Of a stretch of 21,436 nt of DNA, positions 1-8,096 are shown in pieces; positions within the stretch are counted from its first letter, which is position 1, and every line of letters begins with the position of its first letter. Position numbers and translations under genes: made by a program. Below the pieces are notes generated by a model, which saw only the letters and a list, made by a program, of their open reading frames with translations, searched no databases and was not told where the DNA came from. Source of the DNA: Eggerthella sp. CAG:368 (lineage in GTDB: Bacteria > Actinomycetota > Coriobacteriia > Coriobacteriales > Eggerthellaceae); the NCBI GenBank assembly GCA_000434775.1, contig FR895488.1, forward strand, positions 1,265 to 22,700, in the 5' to 3' direction.

Positions 1-99
1 GGGCGCGAGGGCTTCCTGCTTGGCTAGCCCATCCCGCCGTTCAGTTGCAATGCGCTTCTTGATTTAACCTTGTAAGGCGAGTGGAACAAGCTGTACTAA

Positions 100-143
100 A
101 GCTGGAGAGCCTCTCTTCGATGCGTACAACTCCAGCTCTTTTT
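100..143 (+). terminator. Possible rho-independent terminator
   Basis: AGCTGGAG (100-107) and CTCCAGCT (130-137) form an 8-bp stem around a 22-nt loop that can fold further. C and then TTTTT (139-143) follow. This would end a plus-strand transcript entering from the left edge. Short open tails exist there in two plus frames, one ending at 60 and one at 67, and I recognise neither. The large loop keeps confidence moderate. Confidence 0.45.
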
Positions 144-161
144 GTGTCCAGAGGATGAAGC

Positions 162-380
162 ATGAAATGCATCAAGATGTGGTTTTTCGTAGACGACCAG
201 ATTGATTTGCTGACGGAGGGGAAGGGGCTCTGCTACAGCAATATTGACGAGTTAAATGACTTTAGAGACTATCGACTACTACAGGCTCTGTATGTTAGCT
301 CCTATATAAAACCGTTTCAGGCAGCGCAAGACGGTTTTCCGCGAAGGTTCGGCATTCGACAAGGTGATGCGAATCTATGA
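162..380 (+). CDS. Small hypothetical protein (72 aa), doubtful
   Basis: I do not recognise this protein. The ATG at 162 has a plausible AGAGGA ribosome-binding site about 6 nt upstream. The 72-residue product is acidic in its first half and ends in a basic stretch (FPRRFGIRQG), with no signal peptide, membrane segment or known motif. It sits alone in a gene-poor stretch just after a terminator-like hairpin. It may be a small real gene, the remnant of a larger one, or chance. Confidence 0.2.
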   Translation: MKCIKMWFFVDDQIDLLTEGKGLCYSNIDELNDFRDYRLLQALYVSSYIKPFQAAQDGFPRRFGIRQGDANL

Positions 381-1240
381 ATTCAGCAGAAGACTATGCC
401 TCCTGATGTTCTAAGTCATCGTCAGGATTGAGGTGTTCTTGGGAAGTCGGCTTACCTATTTTGCCGCGGGGGAAAGCGAAGCGTTCGTCTGTTCCGAATT
501 AACGAAGGATATGCTTGCTAAGAGTACTCGATAGCGAAAAAAGAGCGAGCACTTTGAGAGTACGTACGGGGACGAGTATGACCTTCCTCCCTGCTGGATG
601 ATGATGGAATGCGTGACTATACTCTAGAGTTTCTATTCTTGAAGGTTTTGCTGAGTACGAGAATTGCAGTCGCCTAGGAACTTGGTGTGAAAGTTCCCGT
701 TTTCAAAAAACTGACTCTCCACTCTTCTCGTCACAAGAAACACATTCTGTAATCATTTCCGCGTTTAGAGCAGGAGTAAGATGTTTGCTCTAAATTCTAA
801 GCACATGGAGCTGGCCCTGGGCCGCAATTGAAATAGATGCAAAGCGAAGTATCCGATTGATTGACGGTTCTGTGGCTTCAGAAGGATTTTCCGCTTGATG
901 CGTACGCTTCTTTTGTTGGCGAAGGGAGTCGTTCATCTTTATCGATTTATTCATCATTTCAATTCGTTTTATCGTTGCGATGCTGAGCGAGAGTCTAGCA
1001 TCATTGAGCCTATGAGTGTCCCCGAAGCATCCCGTCTTAAGTCATTCGCTACGAACCTCGGTGGAAACGCGGAGTGACTAAAGTTACGACCTGTGGTTTT
1101 GCGAATCGATTAAGTCGTTCCTGAAGTGGCGTTATCGTCAAGCGTAACAAAACGGTTCTTAAATGATGTTTTCGATGATTTGGGCAAGCGAACCTTGTCA
1201 GGCGTAAAACAATGCGATTTAAACAATTCCGCAACTAAAT
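381..1240. other. Gene-poor stretch without recognisable features
   Basis: All six frames are broken by stops. The longest open stretches are about 60 codons (for example a TTG-start frame at 895-1077 with no ribosome-binding site) and resemble no family I know. One 7-bp hairpin, GGAACTT/AAGTTCC (677-697) followed by CGTTTT, is a weak terminator candidate. I see no tRNA, IS terminal repeats or CRISPR repeats. It may be a decayed gene or spacer DNA downstream of the minus-strand membrane protein gene. Confidence 0.4.
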
Positions 1241-2884
1241 TTAGCACCGTGCCATCGCTGCCCAAATGTAAATCAAATTCATTGCATTTAACGCAAATAA
1301 GGTAAGAAGAATAATAGGGGAAGAATCTTCGCTTCTTTGCGTGTTTTTTGTTCTGAGCAACAAGAAGATCAGTGGCGCAAAAGGCAAGAAGTATCTGCCT
1401 TGAACACCTTCGGCGGCAAGCTCTGTATCAAAAGTCCAACCTAAAAGCATAGACATAACTACAGCTGTATACATTAAGAACGAAAGGATTGCAAAGACAG
1501 TCTTTGTTTTCTTTGATGGGATAATCGAGTCAATATCGGATTTTCTTGCGGTATAAAAAAGAATTCCAAGAAAAAGAAGAATAAAGAACCAGGGCGTTCT
1601 AATTTCAGGTTGGAACCAACCAAGGAATCCGCCAAGGAAAGTGTTGAGGTAAAAATCGAACTTTTGGTTAATGGTGTTCACAAAAATGAATAAGGCGCTT
1701 AAAGGATTACTTATGAGAGTTGATAAGGCATGGTAATGACCAGATTCTTCTCCCCTATACGCGAGTCCATCAGATGTTGGGTCGGCACTAGCTGAAGAAA
1801 CGCCAGCCATATTGAGTAAATCTGGAAGTTTAAAAATACATACTGCAAATAAGGCTAATCCCATTAACCCGAATTTATAGATGTATGCAAATTTCTTAGA
1901 AGAGAAATTTGCATTAGGTATCAAGAATACAAGAAGAGCGGATAAGGCATAAAGAACCTTGCATGGAGCAAGGAAAAAGGTCACAACCGGAATAGCAACA
2001 AGGAGTTTTTGAGAACATTTTTGTTCCGAATAGATGCCTTTTAAGCAAAGGGCAATCAACAACAAGCTTAATCCGATGATAGTAGCATCGTAAGAATAAG
2101 AGCTTGTTATATGTAACGTCATTGGTAGGAGTGTAATTGCTGCAAAAAGCATTTTGCCAACAGGGGTTATTTTGTAGGCAGCAAATGCAAGTAATGCAAA
2201 GCACATGAAATTAAATAAACGGCCTAAATAAAAAGTTAGAGTTCCGTTTAGACCAAAAAGTTGTCCAAGAGAAATACCTATGGCAGAAAAAATCCTTGTT
2301 TGTGGAAGGCTTTTTGTTTGTCCATCAATTGAAGTTGTTTCAAAGTCGTTTGATGAGCTGTCTGTGAGAGCTTGACGAACCGACTGATAGCTCTTTTTGT
2401 CCATAACTGTTGTTAGGGCATCGTTTTCGAATTTAATGTCGGTTTCACGCATTACGAGCAGTGAGTCTTCATTGGTATGTCCAGTTATAAGGTTTGAATA
2501 ATAAAAAGAGGACTCATAATGGTATGGTTCGTCGGGAGCAGTTCCGGGAAGAAAAACTGCACTATACATGGTTCCCATTAGCAATAAGATGATTAAATAA
2601 AACCGAGGAAGAGTTTTCGAACTTTCTTTTTTAGAGAAGTATTTATATAAAAGGCAGAATAAGAAAAGTAAGACTGCAGATAAAATACCAAGGAATAAAA
2701 TCATTCTTGATGAGTAACCTACGGCAATTGAATTAAATTTATAAAAGAACACGGAGCTGAGTAAAACAATTACTGTTAATAATGCAGACTGAATAACAAA
2801 TTTGTTTTGCTGGAAAAATGCCGTTATTTTATCGAACATACTAGGCTTTCTGGTAGAGTGAAACATTATTATAAAATTAACCAT
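1241..2884 (-). CDS. DUF2142 family polytopic membrane protein
   Basis: A hydrophobic protein of up to 547 residues with about a dozen predicted membrane segments. The first two lie at roughly residues 33-48 and 62-80. A short extracellular motif, PDEPYHY (117-123), follows the third segment; a PDEP-aromatic-His motif after an early membrane helix is typical of DUF2142. These proteins resemble GT-C membrane glycosyltransferases that use lipid-linked sugars, and they often sit in cell-surface polysaccharide loci, which fits the adjacent rhamnose genes. The enzymatic role is inferred. The start is uncertain: the ATG at 2884 follows a TATAAT-like sequence with no ribosome-binding site, so Met7 or Met16 (MFDK) may be the true start. 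The gene is divergent from rmlA. Confidence 0.8.
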   Translation of the reverse strand: MVNFIIMFHSTRKPSMFDKITAFFQQNKFVIQSALLTVIVLLSSVFFYKFNSIAVGYSSRMILFLGILSAVLLFLFCLLYKYFSKKESSKTLPRFYLIILLLMGTMYSAVFLPGTAPDEPYHYESSFYYSNLITGHTNEDSLLVMRETDIKFENDALTTVMDKKSYQSVRQALTDSSSNDFETTSIDGQTKSLPQTRIFSAIGISLGQLFGLNGTLTFYLGRLFNFMCFALLAFAAYKITPVGKMLFAAITLLPMTLHITSSYSYDATIIGLSLLLIALCLKGIYSEQKCSQKLLVAIPVVTFFLAPCKVLYALSALLVFLIPNANFSSKKFAYIYKFGLMGLALFAVCIFKLPDLLNMAGVSSASADPTSDGLAYRGEESGHYHALSTLISNPLSALFIFVNTINQKFDFYLNTFLGGFLGWFQPEIRTPWFFILLFLGILFYTARKSDIDSIIPSKKTKTVFAILSFLMYTAVVMSMLLGWTFDTELAAEGVQGRYFLPFAPLIFLLLRTKNTQRSEDSSPIILLTLFALNAMNLIYIWAAMARC

Positions 2885-2903
2885 ACGATTATATACGATT
2901 TAT
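2883..2903. repeat. Tandem decamer in divergent promoter region
   Basis: ATACGATTAT (2883-2892) is followed directly by ATACGATTTAT (2893-2903) in the short space between the divergent DUF2142 gene and rmlA. On the plus strand a TTAACC/TATAAA pair (2877-2882 and 2901-2906, 18-bp spacer) could be a weak promoter for rmlA. On the minus strand TATAAT overlaps the same bases. A regulator site or paired promoters are possible, but nothing proves either. Confidence 0.3.
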
Positions 2904-2965
2904 AAAAATGATTCACTGTATTGGATTGCGTGGCGGCAGCGCCTGCTCCGCACTAAGGAGGCCTC

Positions 2966-3868
2966 ATGAAGGGCATTATTCTTGCAGGTGGTTCGGGTAC
3001 GCGCCTGTATCCACTTACCACTGTTACCAGTAAACAGCTTTTGCCTGTTTATGATAAGCCTATGATTTACTATCCGCTTTCAGTTCTTATGATGGCGGGT
3101 ATTAAAGATATTCTTATTATTTCAACCCCAACAGATCTTCCTAATTTTGAGCGCTTGCTCAAAGATGGTTCTGACTACGGTGTTAACTTGTCATATGCCG
3201 AGCAACCTTCTCCAGATGGCTTAGCTCAGGCCTTCATTATTGGCGAAGAGTTTATCAACGGTGATTCTTGTGCACTTGTATTAGGTGACAATATTTTCTA
3301 CGGCAACGGTTTGGGTAGGCATTTGCGCCGTGCTGTTGAAGATGCTGAAACAAAAGGTGGTGCAACGGTCTTCGGCTACCATGTGGACGATCCAGAGCGT
3401 TTTGGTGTAGTTGAATTTGACGAAGACTTCAATGCTATTTCTATTGAAGAAAAACCAGAGCATCCAAAGTCTAACTACGCAGTTACTGGCTTGTATTTCT
3501 ATGACAGTCGTGTTTGCGAATTTGCAAAGCAGGTTAAACCATCTGCCCGTGGTGAACTTGAAATTACTACGCTCAACCAAATGTATTTACAAGACGGTAC
3601 TTTAAACGTAGTAACACTTGGCCGTGGTTATGCATGGCTTGATACCGGCACTATGGAATCATTGTTTGAAGCCAGTGAATTTGTTCGTGCGGTAGAACGC
3701 AGTCAAGGTTTGTCGGTTTCGGTAATTGAAGAAATTGCTTTCCAGAATGGTTGGATTTCAAAAGAACAGCTTATTGAGGCTGCTCAAAAATATGGCAAGT
3801 CGGTTTACGGTAAGCATCTTTTGAAAGTGGCTGAAGGAAAAATTGTTCCTCATAAGGAGCGTGCATAA
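2966..3868 (+). CDS. rmlA: Glucose-1-phosphate thymidylyltransferase RmlA
   Basis: Cytoplasmic enzyme for the first step of dTDP-L-rhamnose synthesis, joining glucose-1-phosphate and dTTP to give dTDP-glucose. The 300-residue length is close to the family norm. The nucleotidyltransferase signature GGSGTRL (8-14), the following KQLLPVYDKP (23-32), the EQPSPDGLAQAF segment (79-90) and the LGDN metal/nucleotide motif (106-109) are all present. The start is set by an AAGGAGG ribosome-binding site (2955-2961), 4 nt before the ATG. The next gene, rmlD, begins at the base after its stop codon, so the genes are co-transcribed. The full rml set nearby makes the assignment very secure. Confidence 0.97.
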   Translation: MKGIILAGGSGTRLYPLTTVTSKQLLPVYDKPMIYYPLSVLMMAGIKDILIISTPTDLPNFERLLKDGSDYGVNLSYAEQPSPDGLAQAFIIGEEFINGDSCALVLGDNIFYGNGLGRHLRRAVEDAETKGGATVFGYHVDDPERFGVVEFDEDFNAISIEEKPEHPKSNYAVTGLYFYDSRVCEFAKQVKPSARGELEITTLNQMYLQDGTLNVVTLGRGYAWLDTGTMESLFEASEFVRAVERSQGLSVSVIEEIAFQNGWISKEQLIEAAQKYGKSVYGKHLLKVAEGKIVPHKERA

Positions 3869-4771
3869 ATGCGAATTCTTGTTACGGGCTCTAAAGGTCA
3901 GTTAGGAAGCGAGCTTAAGCGTTTAATTGAAACGGGCATGGCAGAAATTGGACCAATTCCTGCTGAGTACGAAAATGCTCAGGTAGACTGTGTTGATTAC
4001 GACGCGTTGGACATTACGGATGGCGTTGCTGTTTCATCTTGGATGGCTCAGCATGAATATGACTTAGTGATTAACTGCGCAGCAATGACAAACGTTGATG
4101 GTTGTGAAGCGCAGGAAGAAGCTGCATTTAAAGTTAACGCTCAAGGGCCAGAGAATCTTGCACGTGAATGTGAAAAACAGGGTGCAAAGTTTGTTCAGAT
4201 TTCAACGGATTATGTTTTCCCAGGAACAGACTCTGTTCCTAGAGCAGAAAACGATCCAACCGGTCCACTTTCTGCTTATGGCAGGTCAAAACTAGCAGGT
4301 GAGCAGGCAACTAAGGAAAACTGCTCCAAGTACTTCATTGTTCGTACTGCTTGGCTCTATGGTTATGTGGGAAAGAACTTTGTTAAAACAATGCTTTCTC
4401 TTGGTAAAACCAAAGATGAAATTTTCGTAGTAAATGACCAGCTAGGCAACCCAACTTCTGCTAATGACTTGGCGTATGAAATCTTGAAAGTTGCATTAAC
4501 TGAACACTATGGTATTTACCACTGCACCAATGAAGGCACGTGCTCTTGGGCAGATTTTTCTGCTGCAATCATGCAAGGCGCAGGCCTGAATTGCAAAGTA
4601 AACCGTTGCACGAGCAAAGAATATAAAGAAATGAATCCAGCAAGCGCAAGCAGGCCAGCATTTTCTTCGCTAGAAAATGTACACTTGAAAGCTACGGTTG
4701 GAAACGAAATGCGCAATTGGCAGGATGCGCTTAAAACGTACTTAGAAAATCTCCCTGAGTTGGAAGGCTAA
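3869..4771 (+). CDS. rmlD: dTDP-4-dehydrorhamnose reductase RmlD
   Basis: Catalyses the last step of the pathway, NAD(P)H-dependent reduction of dTDP-4-keto-L-rhamnose to dTDP-L-rhamnose. It is a 300-residue short-chain dehydrogenase with an N-terminal dinucleotide site, TGSKGQLG (6-13), TDYVF (113-117) and the catalytic YGRSK (Tyr137, Lys141). The ATG follows the rmlA stop with no gap; the end of rmlA (CATAAGGAGCG) supplies the ribosome-binding site, so translation is probably coupled. It is a single-domain reductase, and the 3,5-epimerase is encoded separately downstream. Confidence 0.95.
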   Translation: MRILVTGSKGQLGSELKRLIETGMAEIGPIPAEYENAQVDCVDYDALDITDGVAVSSWMAQHEYDLVINCAAMTNVDGCEAQEEAAFKVNAQGPENLARECEKQGAKFVQISTDYVFPGTDSVPRAENDPTGPLSAYGRSKLAGEQATKENCSKYFIVRTAWLYGYVGKNFVKTMLSLGKTKDEIFVVNDQLGNPTSANDLAYEILKVALTEHYGIYHCTNEGTCSWADFSAAIMQGAGLNCKVNRCTSKEYKEMNPASASRPAFSSLENVHLKATVGNEMRNWQDALKTYLENLPELEG

Positions 4772-4773
4772 TA

Positions 4774-5793
4774 ATGGCTGAAGAGTTTATTCCTGAAAAG
4801 ATAATTGTTACTGGCGGCGCGGGCTTTATTGGTTCGAACTTTGTTCATTGGGTAGTGGATAATCAGCCTAATGTTCACGTGACGGTGCTTGATGCTCTTA
4901 CCTATGCGGGAAATAAAGAAAATCTTGCAGGCATTCCGGAAGACCGCATGACTTTTGTTCATGGCGATATCTGCGATGCTGACTTGCTCGACAAAATTGT
5001 TCCCGGTGTAGATGCAATTGTTCATTTTGCTGCAGAGTCGCACAATGACAACTCAATTGCAGACCCAGAGCCTTTCGTACGCACTAACGTATATGGTACG
5101 TATCAGTTGCTTCAGGCTGCTCGTAAATATGAGGTTCGCTTCCATCATATTTCAACTGACGAGGTATATGGCGATTTAGCGCTTGATGATCCAGCTCGTT
5201 TTACTGAAGAAACTCCTTATCATCCATCAAGCCCTTATAGTTCAACTAAGGCAAGCTCGGACATGCTTGTTCGTGCATGGTGCAGAACCTACGGAGTGCG
5301 TGCAACCATTTCAAATTGTTCAAACAATTATGGTCCTCGCCAGCACATTGAAAAGTTTATTCCCCGTCAGATAACCAATATTTTGTGTGGTATTCGCCCT
5401 AAACTTTACGGTGACGGTTTAAATGTTCGTGACTGGATTCACACCGAAGATCACTCCAGCGCAGTATGGGCAATTCTTACTAAGGGCCGTATTGGTGAAA
5501 CTTACCTTATTGGTGCCGATGGTGAGAAAAACAACATCGATGTTTTGCATGAAATTCTTGAAGGTATGGGTAAGGCTTCAGATGATTTTGATTGGGTAAA
5601 AGATCGTCCTGGTCATGACCGCCGTTATGCAATTGATTCAACAAAGCTTCGCACAGAACTAGGCTGGATGCCAAAGCATACCAACTTTGCGCAAGGCTTA
5701 GCTAATACCATTGAATGGTATAAAGAAAATCGCAGCTGGTGGGAAGCAGAAAAGGAAGCTACTGAAGCAAAATACGCAAAACAGGGGCAGTAA
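4774..5793 (+). CDS. rmlB: dTDP-glucose 4,6-dehydratase RmlB
   Basis: Second pathway step, converting dTDP-glucose to dTDP-4-keto-6-deoxyglucose with bound NAD+. The 339-residue extended short-chain dehydrogenase shows the Rossmann motif GGAGFIGS (14-21), SHNDNSI in the substrate region (89-95), TDEVYG with the catalytic Asp/Glu pair (128-133) and the catalytic YSSTK (Tyr155, Lys159). It lies 2 nt after the rmlD stop and closes the rmlA-rmlD-rmlB operon, which ends at a strong hairpin terminator about 60 nt downstream. Confidence 0.96.
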   Translation: MAEEFIPEKIIVTGGAGFIGSNFVHWVVDNQPNVHVTVLDALTYAGNKENLAGIPEDRMTFVHGDICDADLLDKIVPGVDAIVHFAAESHNDNSIADPEPFVRTNVYGTYQLLQAARKYEVRFHHISTDEVYGDLALDDPARFTEETPYHPSSPYSSTKASSDMLVRAWCRTYGVRATISNCSNNYGPRQHIEKFIPRQITNILCGIRPKLYGDGLNVRDWIHTEDHSSAVWAILTKGRIGETYLIGADGEKNNIDVLHEILEGMGKASDDFDWVKDRPGHDRRYAIDSTKLRTELGWMPKHTNFAQGLANTIEWYKENRSWWEAEKEATEAKYAKQGQ

Positions 5794-5852
5794 AAGATAC
5801 GTGTATATTGCCGCTTGGTGCCTTAATGGACAGGTACGATAGTGTAAGATTT

Positions 5853-5885
5853 AGCTACCAGGTTACATAAATCTGGTAGCTTTTT
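5853..5885 (+). terminator. Rho-independent terminator after rmlB
   Basis: AGCTACCAG (5853-5861) and CTGGTAGCT (5873-5881) form a perfect 9-bp stem with an 11-nt loop, running directly into TTTTT (5881-5885). It separates rmlA-D-B from rmlC, so rmlC needs its own promoter or read-through. Confidence 0.88.
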
Positions 5886-5901
5886 GTTTATAGGAATTAT
5901 T

Positions 5902-5932
5902 AAGCGTTTAAAGCGTTTATTAAGCGCGTTTA
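5902..5932. repeat. Short AAGCGTTTA direct repeats
   Basis: AAGCGTTTA occurs twice head to tail (5902-5910 and 5911-5919), followed by the variant TTAAGCGCGTTTA (5920-5932). The array lies between the rmlB terminator and the rmlC ribosome-binding site, where the rmlC promoter should be. It could be a binding-site array or simply low-complexity sequence. Confidence 0.4.
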
Positions 5933-5979
5933 TCGCGTGGTTGAAAATGATCACGCTTTTGTAGGAATAGGAGACCAAC

Positions 5980-6564
5980 GTGGCAGCAGGAGATACTACC
6001 CAAAGCGGTAACTTTACTTTTACGCAAACTTCGATTGAGGGCGTAATAGTGGTTGATGTGAAATCCTACGGGGATGACCGCGGTTACTTTATGGAAACGT
6101 ATAAAAAACCAGATTTTGTAGCCGGTAGTATTGACGTTGACTTTGTGCAAGACAACCAGTCAAGCTCTACTAAGGGCGTGTTGCGCGGACTTCACTTCCA
6201 AATCAATCACCCACAATCCAAACTTGTCCGTGTGGTTTCAGGAGAAGTATTTGACGTAGCGGTTGATCTACGTGAAGGAAGCCCAACGTATGGCAAGTGG
6301 GAGGGCGTTGTTCTTTCTGCAGAAAACAAACGTCAGTTCTTTATTCCCCGTGGGTTTGCTCATGGCTTTTTAGTTTTGAGCGATACTGCTGAATTCTGCT
6401 ACAAGTGCGATGATATTTATCATCCAAATGATGAAGGCGGTCTTATGTGGAACGATCCTGCAATTGGTATTGAATGGCCAGCTTTGCAGGGCGATGCGGA
6501 GTTTGATGTGTCGAAAATTGTTCTGAGTGATAAAGATAAGCTTCATCCTGCTTTTGCGAAATAA
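5980..6564 (+). CDS. rmlC: dTDP-4-dehydrorhamnose 3,5-epimerase RmlC
   Basis: Third pathway step, epimerising the 4-keto-6-deoxyglucose nucleotide at C3 and C5. The 194-residue cupin has RGLHFQ with the catalytic His72 (69-74), the KLVRV strand (81-85), PRGFAHGF (123-130) and the active-site region Tyr141. The start is GTG at 5980, supported by AGGAG (5969-5973) 6 nt upstream. The first 20 residues are a polar extension not needed for the fold. It completes the set for dTDP-L-rhamnose, presumably feeding a rhamnose-containing cell-wall polysaccharide. Confidence 0.95.
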   Translation: MAAGDTTQSGNFTFTQTSIEGVIVVDVKSYGDDRGYFMETYKKPDFVAGSIDVDFVQDNQSSSTKGVLRGLHFQINHPQSKLVRVVSGEVFDVAVDLREGSPTYGKWEGVVLSAENKRQFFIPRGFAHGFLVLSDTAEFCYKCDDIYHPNDEGGLMWNDPAIGIEWPALQGDAEFDVSKIVLSDKDKLHPAFAK

Positions 6565-6620
6565 GGAAGTCATACAGCTATACAGCAGCACGGTAGCCGC
6601 ACGGCGATGATTGGATAACA

Positions 6621-7961
6621 ATGAAAAAAGTAATTACCTATGGCACATATGATTTGCTCCATTACGGGCATGTGAGACTTTTGGAAAGAGCAAAAGCTTT
6701 AGGTGATTATTTGATTGTTGGGGTAACCTCGGACGATTTTGATAAAACGCGAGGAAAAATTAATGTCAAGCAGCCTCTGATGGAACGTTTGGAAGCGGTA
6801 AAGAATCTTGGTATTGCAGACGAGATTATTGTTGAAGAATATGTTGGTCAAAAAATTGACGACATAAAACGATATGACGTTGATATCTTCACCGTTGGAT
6901 CGGACTGGGAAGGGTATTTTGACTATCTCAAGGAATACTGTGAGGTAGTGTATCTTGATAGAACCCAAGGTGTTTCAAGCACGGAGTTGCGTTCTCAAGA
7001 GCGTTCTTTGAAGTTTGGCTTAGTTGGCGAAGGCAGAGTTCTCAATAAAGTAAAAAATGAGGCAAGTCTGGTAAATGGCCTAGAAGTAACAGCTGTTTTC
7101 TCTGAAGATGAAGCTATTAAAACGGAAGCCGTAAAAAATAATATTATTGCTGCGGAAAGTTATGATGCACTGCTCGATGAAATAGATGCTGTTTATCTTG
7201 TTTCGCATCCTTCTGTTCATTATGAGCAGATTAAAAAAGCGCTTGAAAAAGGGAAGCATGTTTTATGCGAGTCTCCTATAGTGCTTGATGCTGGTCAGTT
7301 GCATGAGCTTTATAGTATTGCAGGATTAAATGAGTGCATTTTGATGGATGCGGTAAAAACCGCTTATTCAACGGCATATAACAGGCTTTTGCTTTTAATT
7401 AAATCGGGAAAAATAGGTGAAGTTTTGTCTGCTGATGCAACGTGTACTAGCTTGTTGGATATTAATCTTGATAAAGTTGCCAACAACTCCATGTGGGGTA
7501 GTTTACATTTTTGGGGGCCAACCGCTTTGCTTCCTATTTTTCAGTTGCTGGGAACGGATTATTGTTCCAAAAGAATTGTTACTCGTCCTCTGCAGGACGC
7601 TAAGCAGTTTGACGTGTTTACAAAAATGGACTTCCTGTATCCTTCTGCTACAGCTTCTATTAAGGTTGCGGTTGGTGCAAAGTCAGAGGGTTCTTTGGTT
7701 GTTTCAGGGACTGAAGGCTATGTGTATGTTCCTTCGCCGTGGTGGAAAACTGATTATTTTGAAGTCAGATTTGAAGACACGAGAGAAAACAAAAGATATT
7801 TCTACCAGCTTGATGGCGAGGGAATTCGCTATATGTTGGTAAGTTTTGTTAAGGCAATTGAAAACGGTCGTTTCGATTACTACATTGAAAGAAAAGTTTC
7901 TAGCCAGATTGCTCAGGTTATGCAGGATTTTGAAGAAAAGAAAGACTTTTTTGAGATATAG
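6621..7961 (+). CDS. Cytidylyltransferase / Gfo-Idh oxidoreductase fusion
   Basis: A 446-residue two-domain protein. Residues 1 to about 128 are a glycerol-3-phosphate cytidylyltransferase-like (TagD-type) nucleotidyltransferase: GTYDLLHYGH with HxGH at 14-17, VGVTSD (34-39) and RTQGVSST (114-121). Residues 130-446 are a Gfo/Idh/MocA-type oxidoreductase with the dinucleotide motif GLVGEGRV (133-140). The usual EKP motif reads ESP (218-220 region), so the conserved lysine is missing. The likely combined role is to make or activate a CDP-linked polyol or related unit for a surface glycan; the exact substrate cannot be read from sequence. The ribosome-binding site (GGATAA) is weak. It lies 56 nt after rmlC and before an aminotransferase that probably works in the same pathway. 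Confidence 0.8.
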   Translation: MKKVITYGTYDLLHYGHVRLLERAKALGDYLIVGVTSDDFDKTRGKINVKQPLMERLEAVKNLGIADEIIVEEYVGQKIDDIKRYDVDIFTVGSDWEGYFDYLKEYCEVVYLDRTQGVSSTELRSQERSLKFGLVGEGRVLNKVKNEASLVNGLEVTAVFSEDEAIKTEAVKNNIIAAESYDALLDEIDAVYLVSHPSVHYEQIKKALEKGKHVLCESPIVLDAGQLHELYSIAGLNECILMDAVKTAYSTAYNRLLLLIKSGKIGEVLSADATCTSLLDINLDKVANNSMWGSLHFWGPTALLPIFQLLGTDYCSKRIVTRPLQDAKQFDVFTKMDFLYPSATASIKVAVGAKSEGSLVVSGTEGYVYVPSPWWKTDYFEVRFEDTRENKRYFYQLDGEGIRYMLVSFVKAIENGRFDYYIERKVSSQIAQVMQDFEEKKDFFEI

Positions 7962-8096
7962 GACGTGTTTTGGGGTTGGCTAGCTGCAATTTGCAATGAG
8001 TGGCTCAATCCAAGAACTAGGAACACATTACTTCATGAATGCATTGCCTCCTTGGTTTTGTGAATTATTGTTAGCGTTATAGATAGGTGCGTTGCT

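Noticed and set aside
1138..1223. Imperfect repeat GTCAAGCGTAAC / GTCAGGCGTAAA about 60 bp apart
   Set aside because: Only two copies, short and with several mismatches; not enough to call a CRISPR, iteron array or mobile-element end.
8010..8059. CCAAG ... CTTGGTTTT as a terminator between the fusion gene and the aminotransferase
   Set aside because: The stem is only 5 bp with a 36-nt loop, too weak to support.
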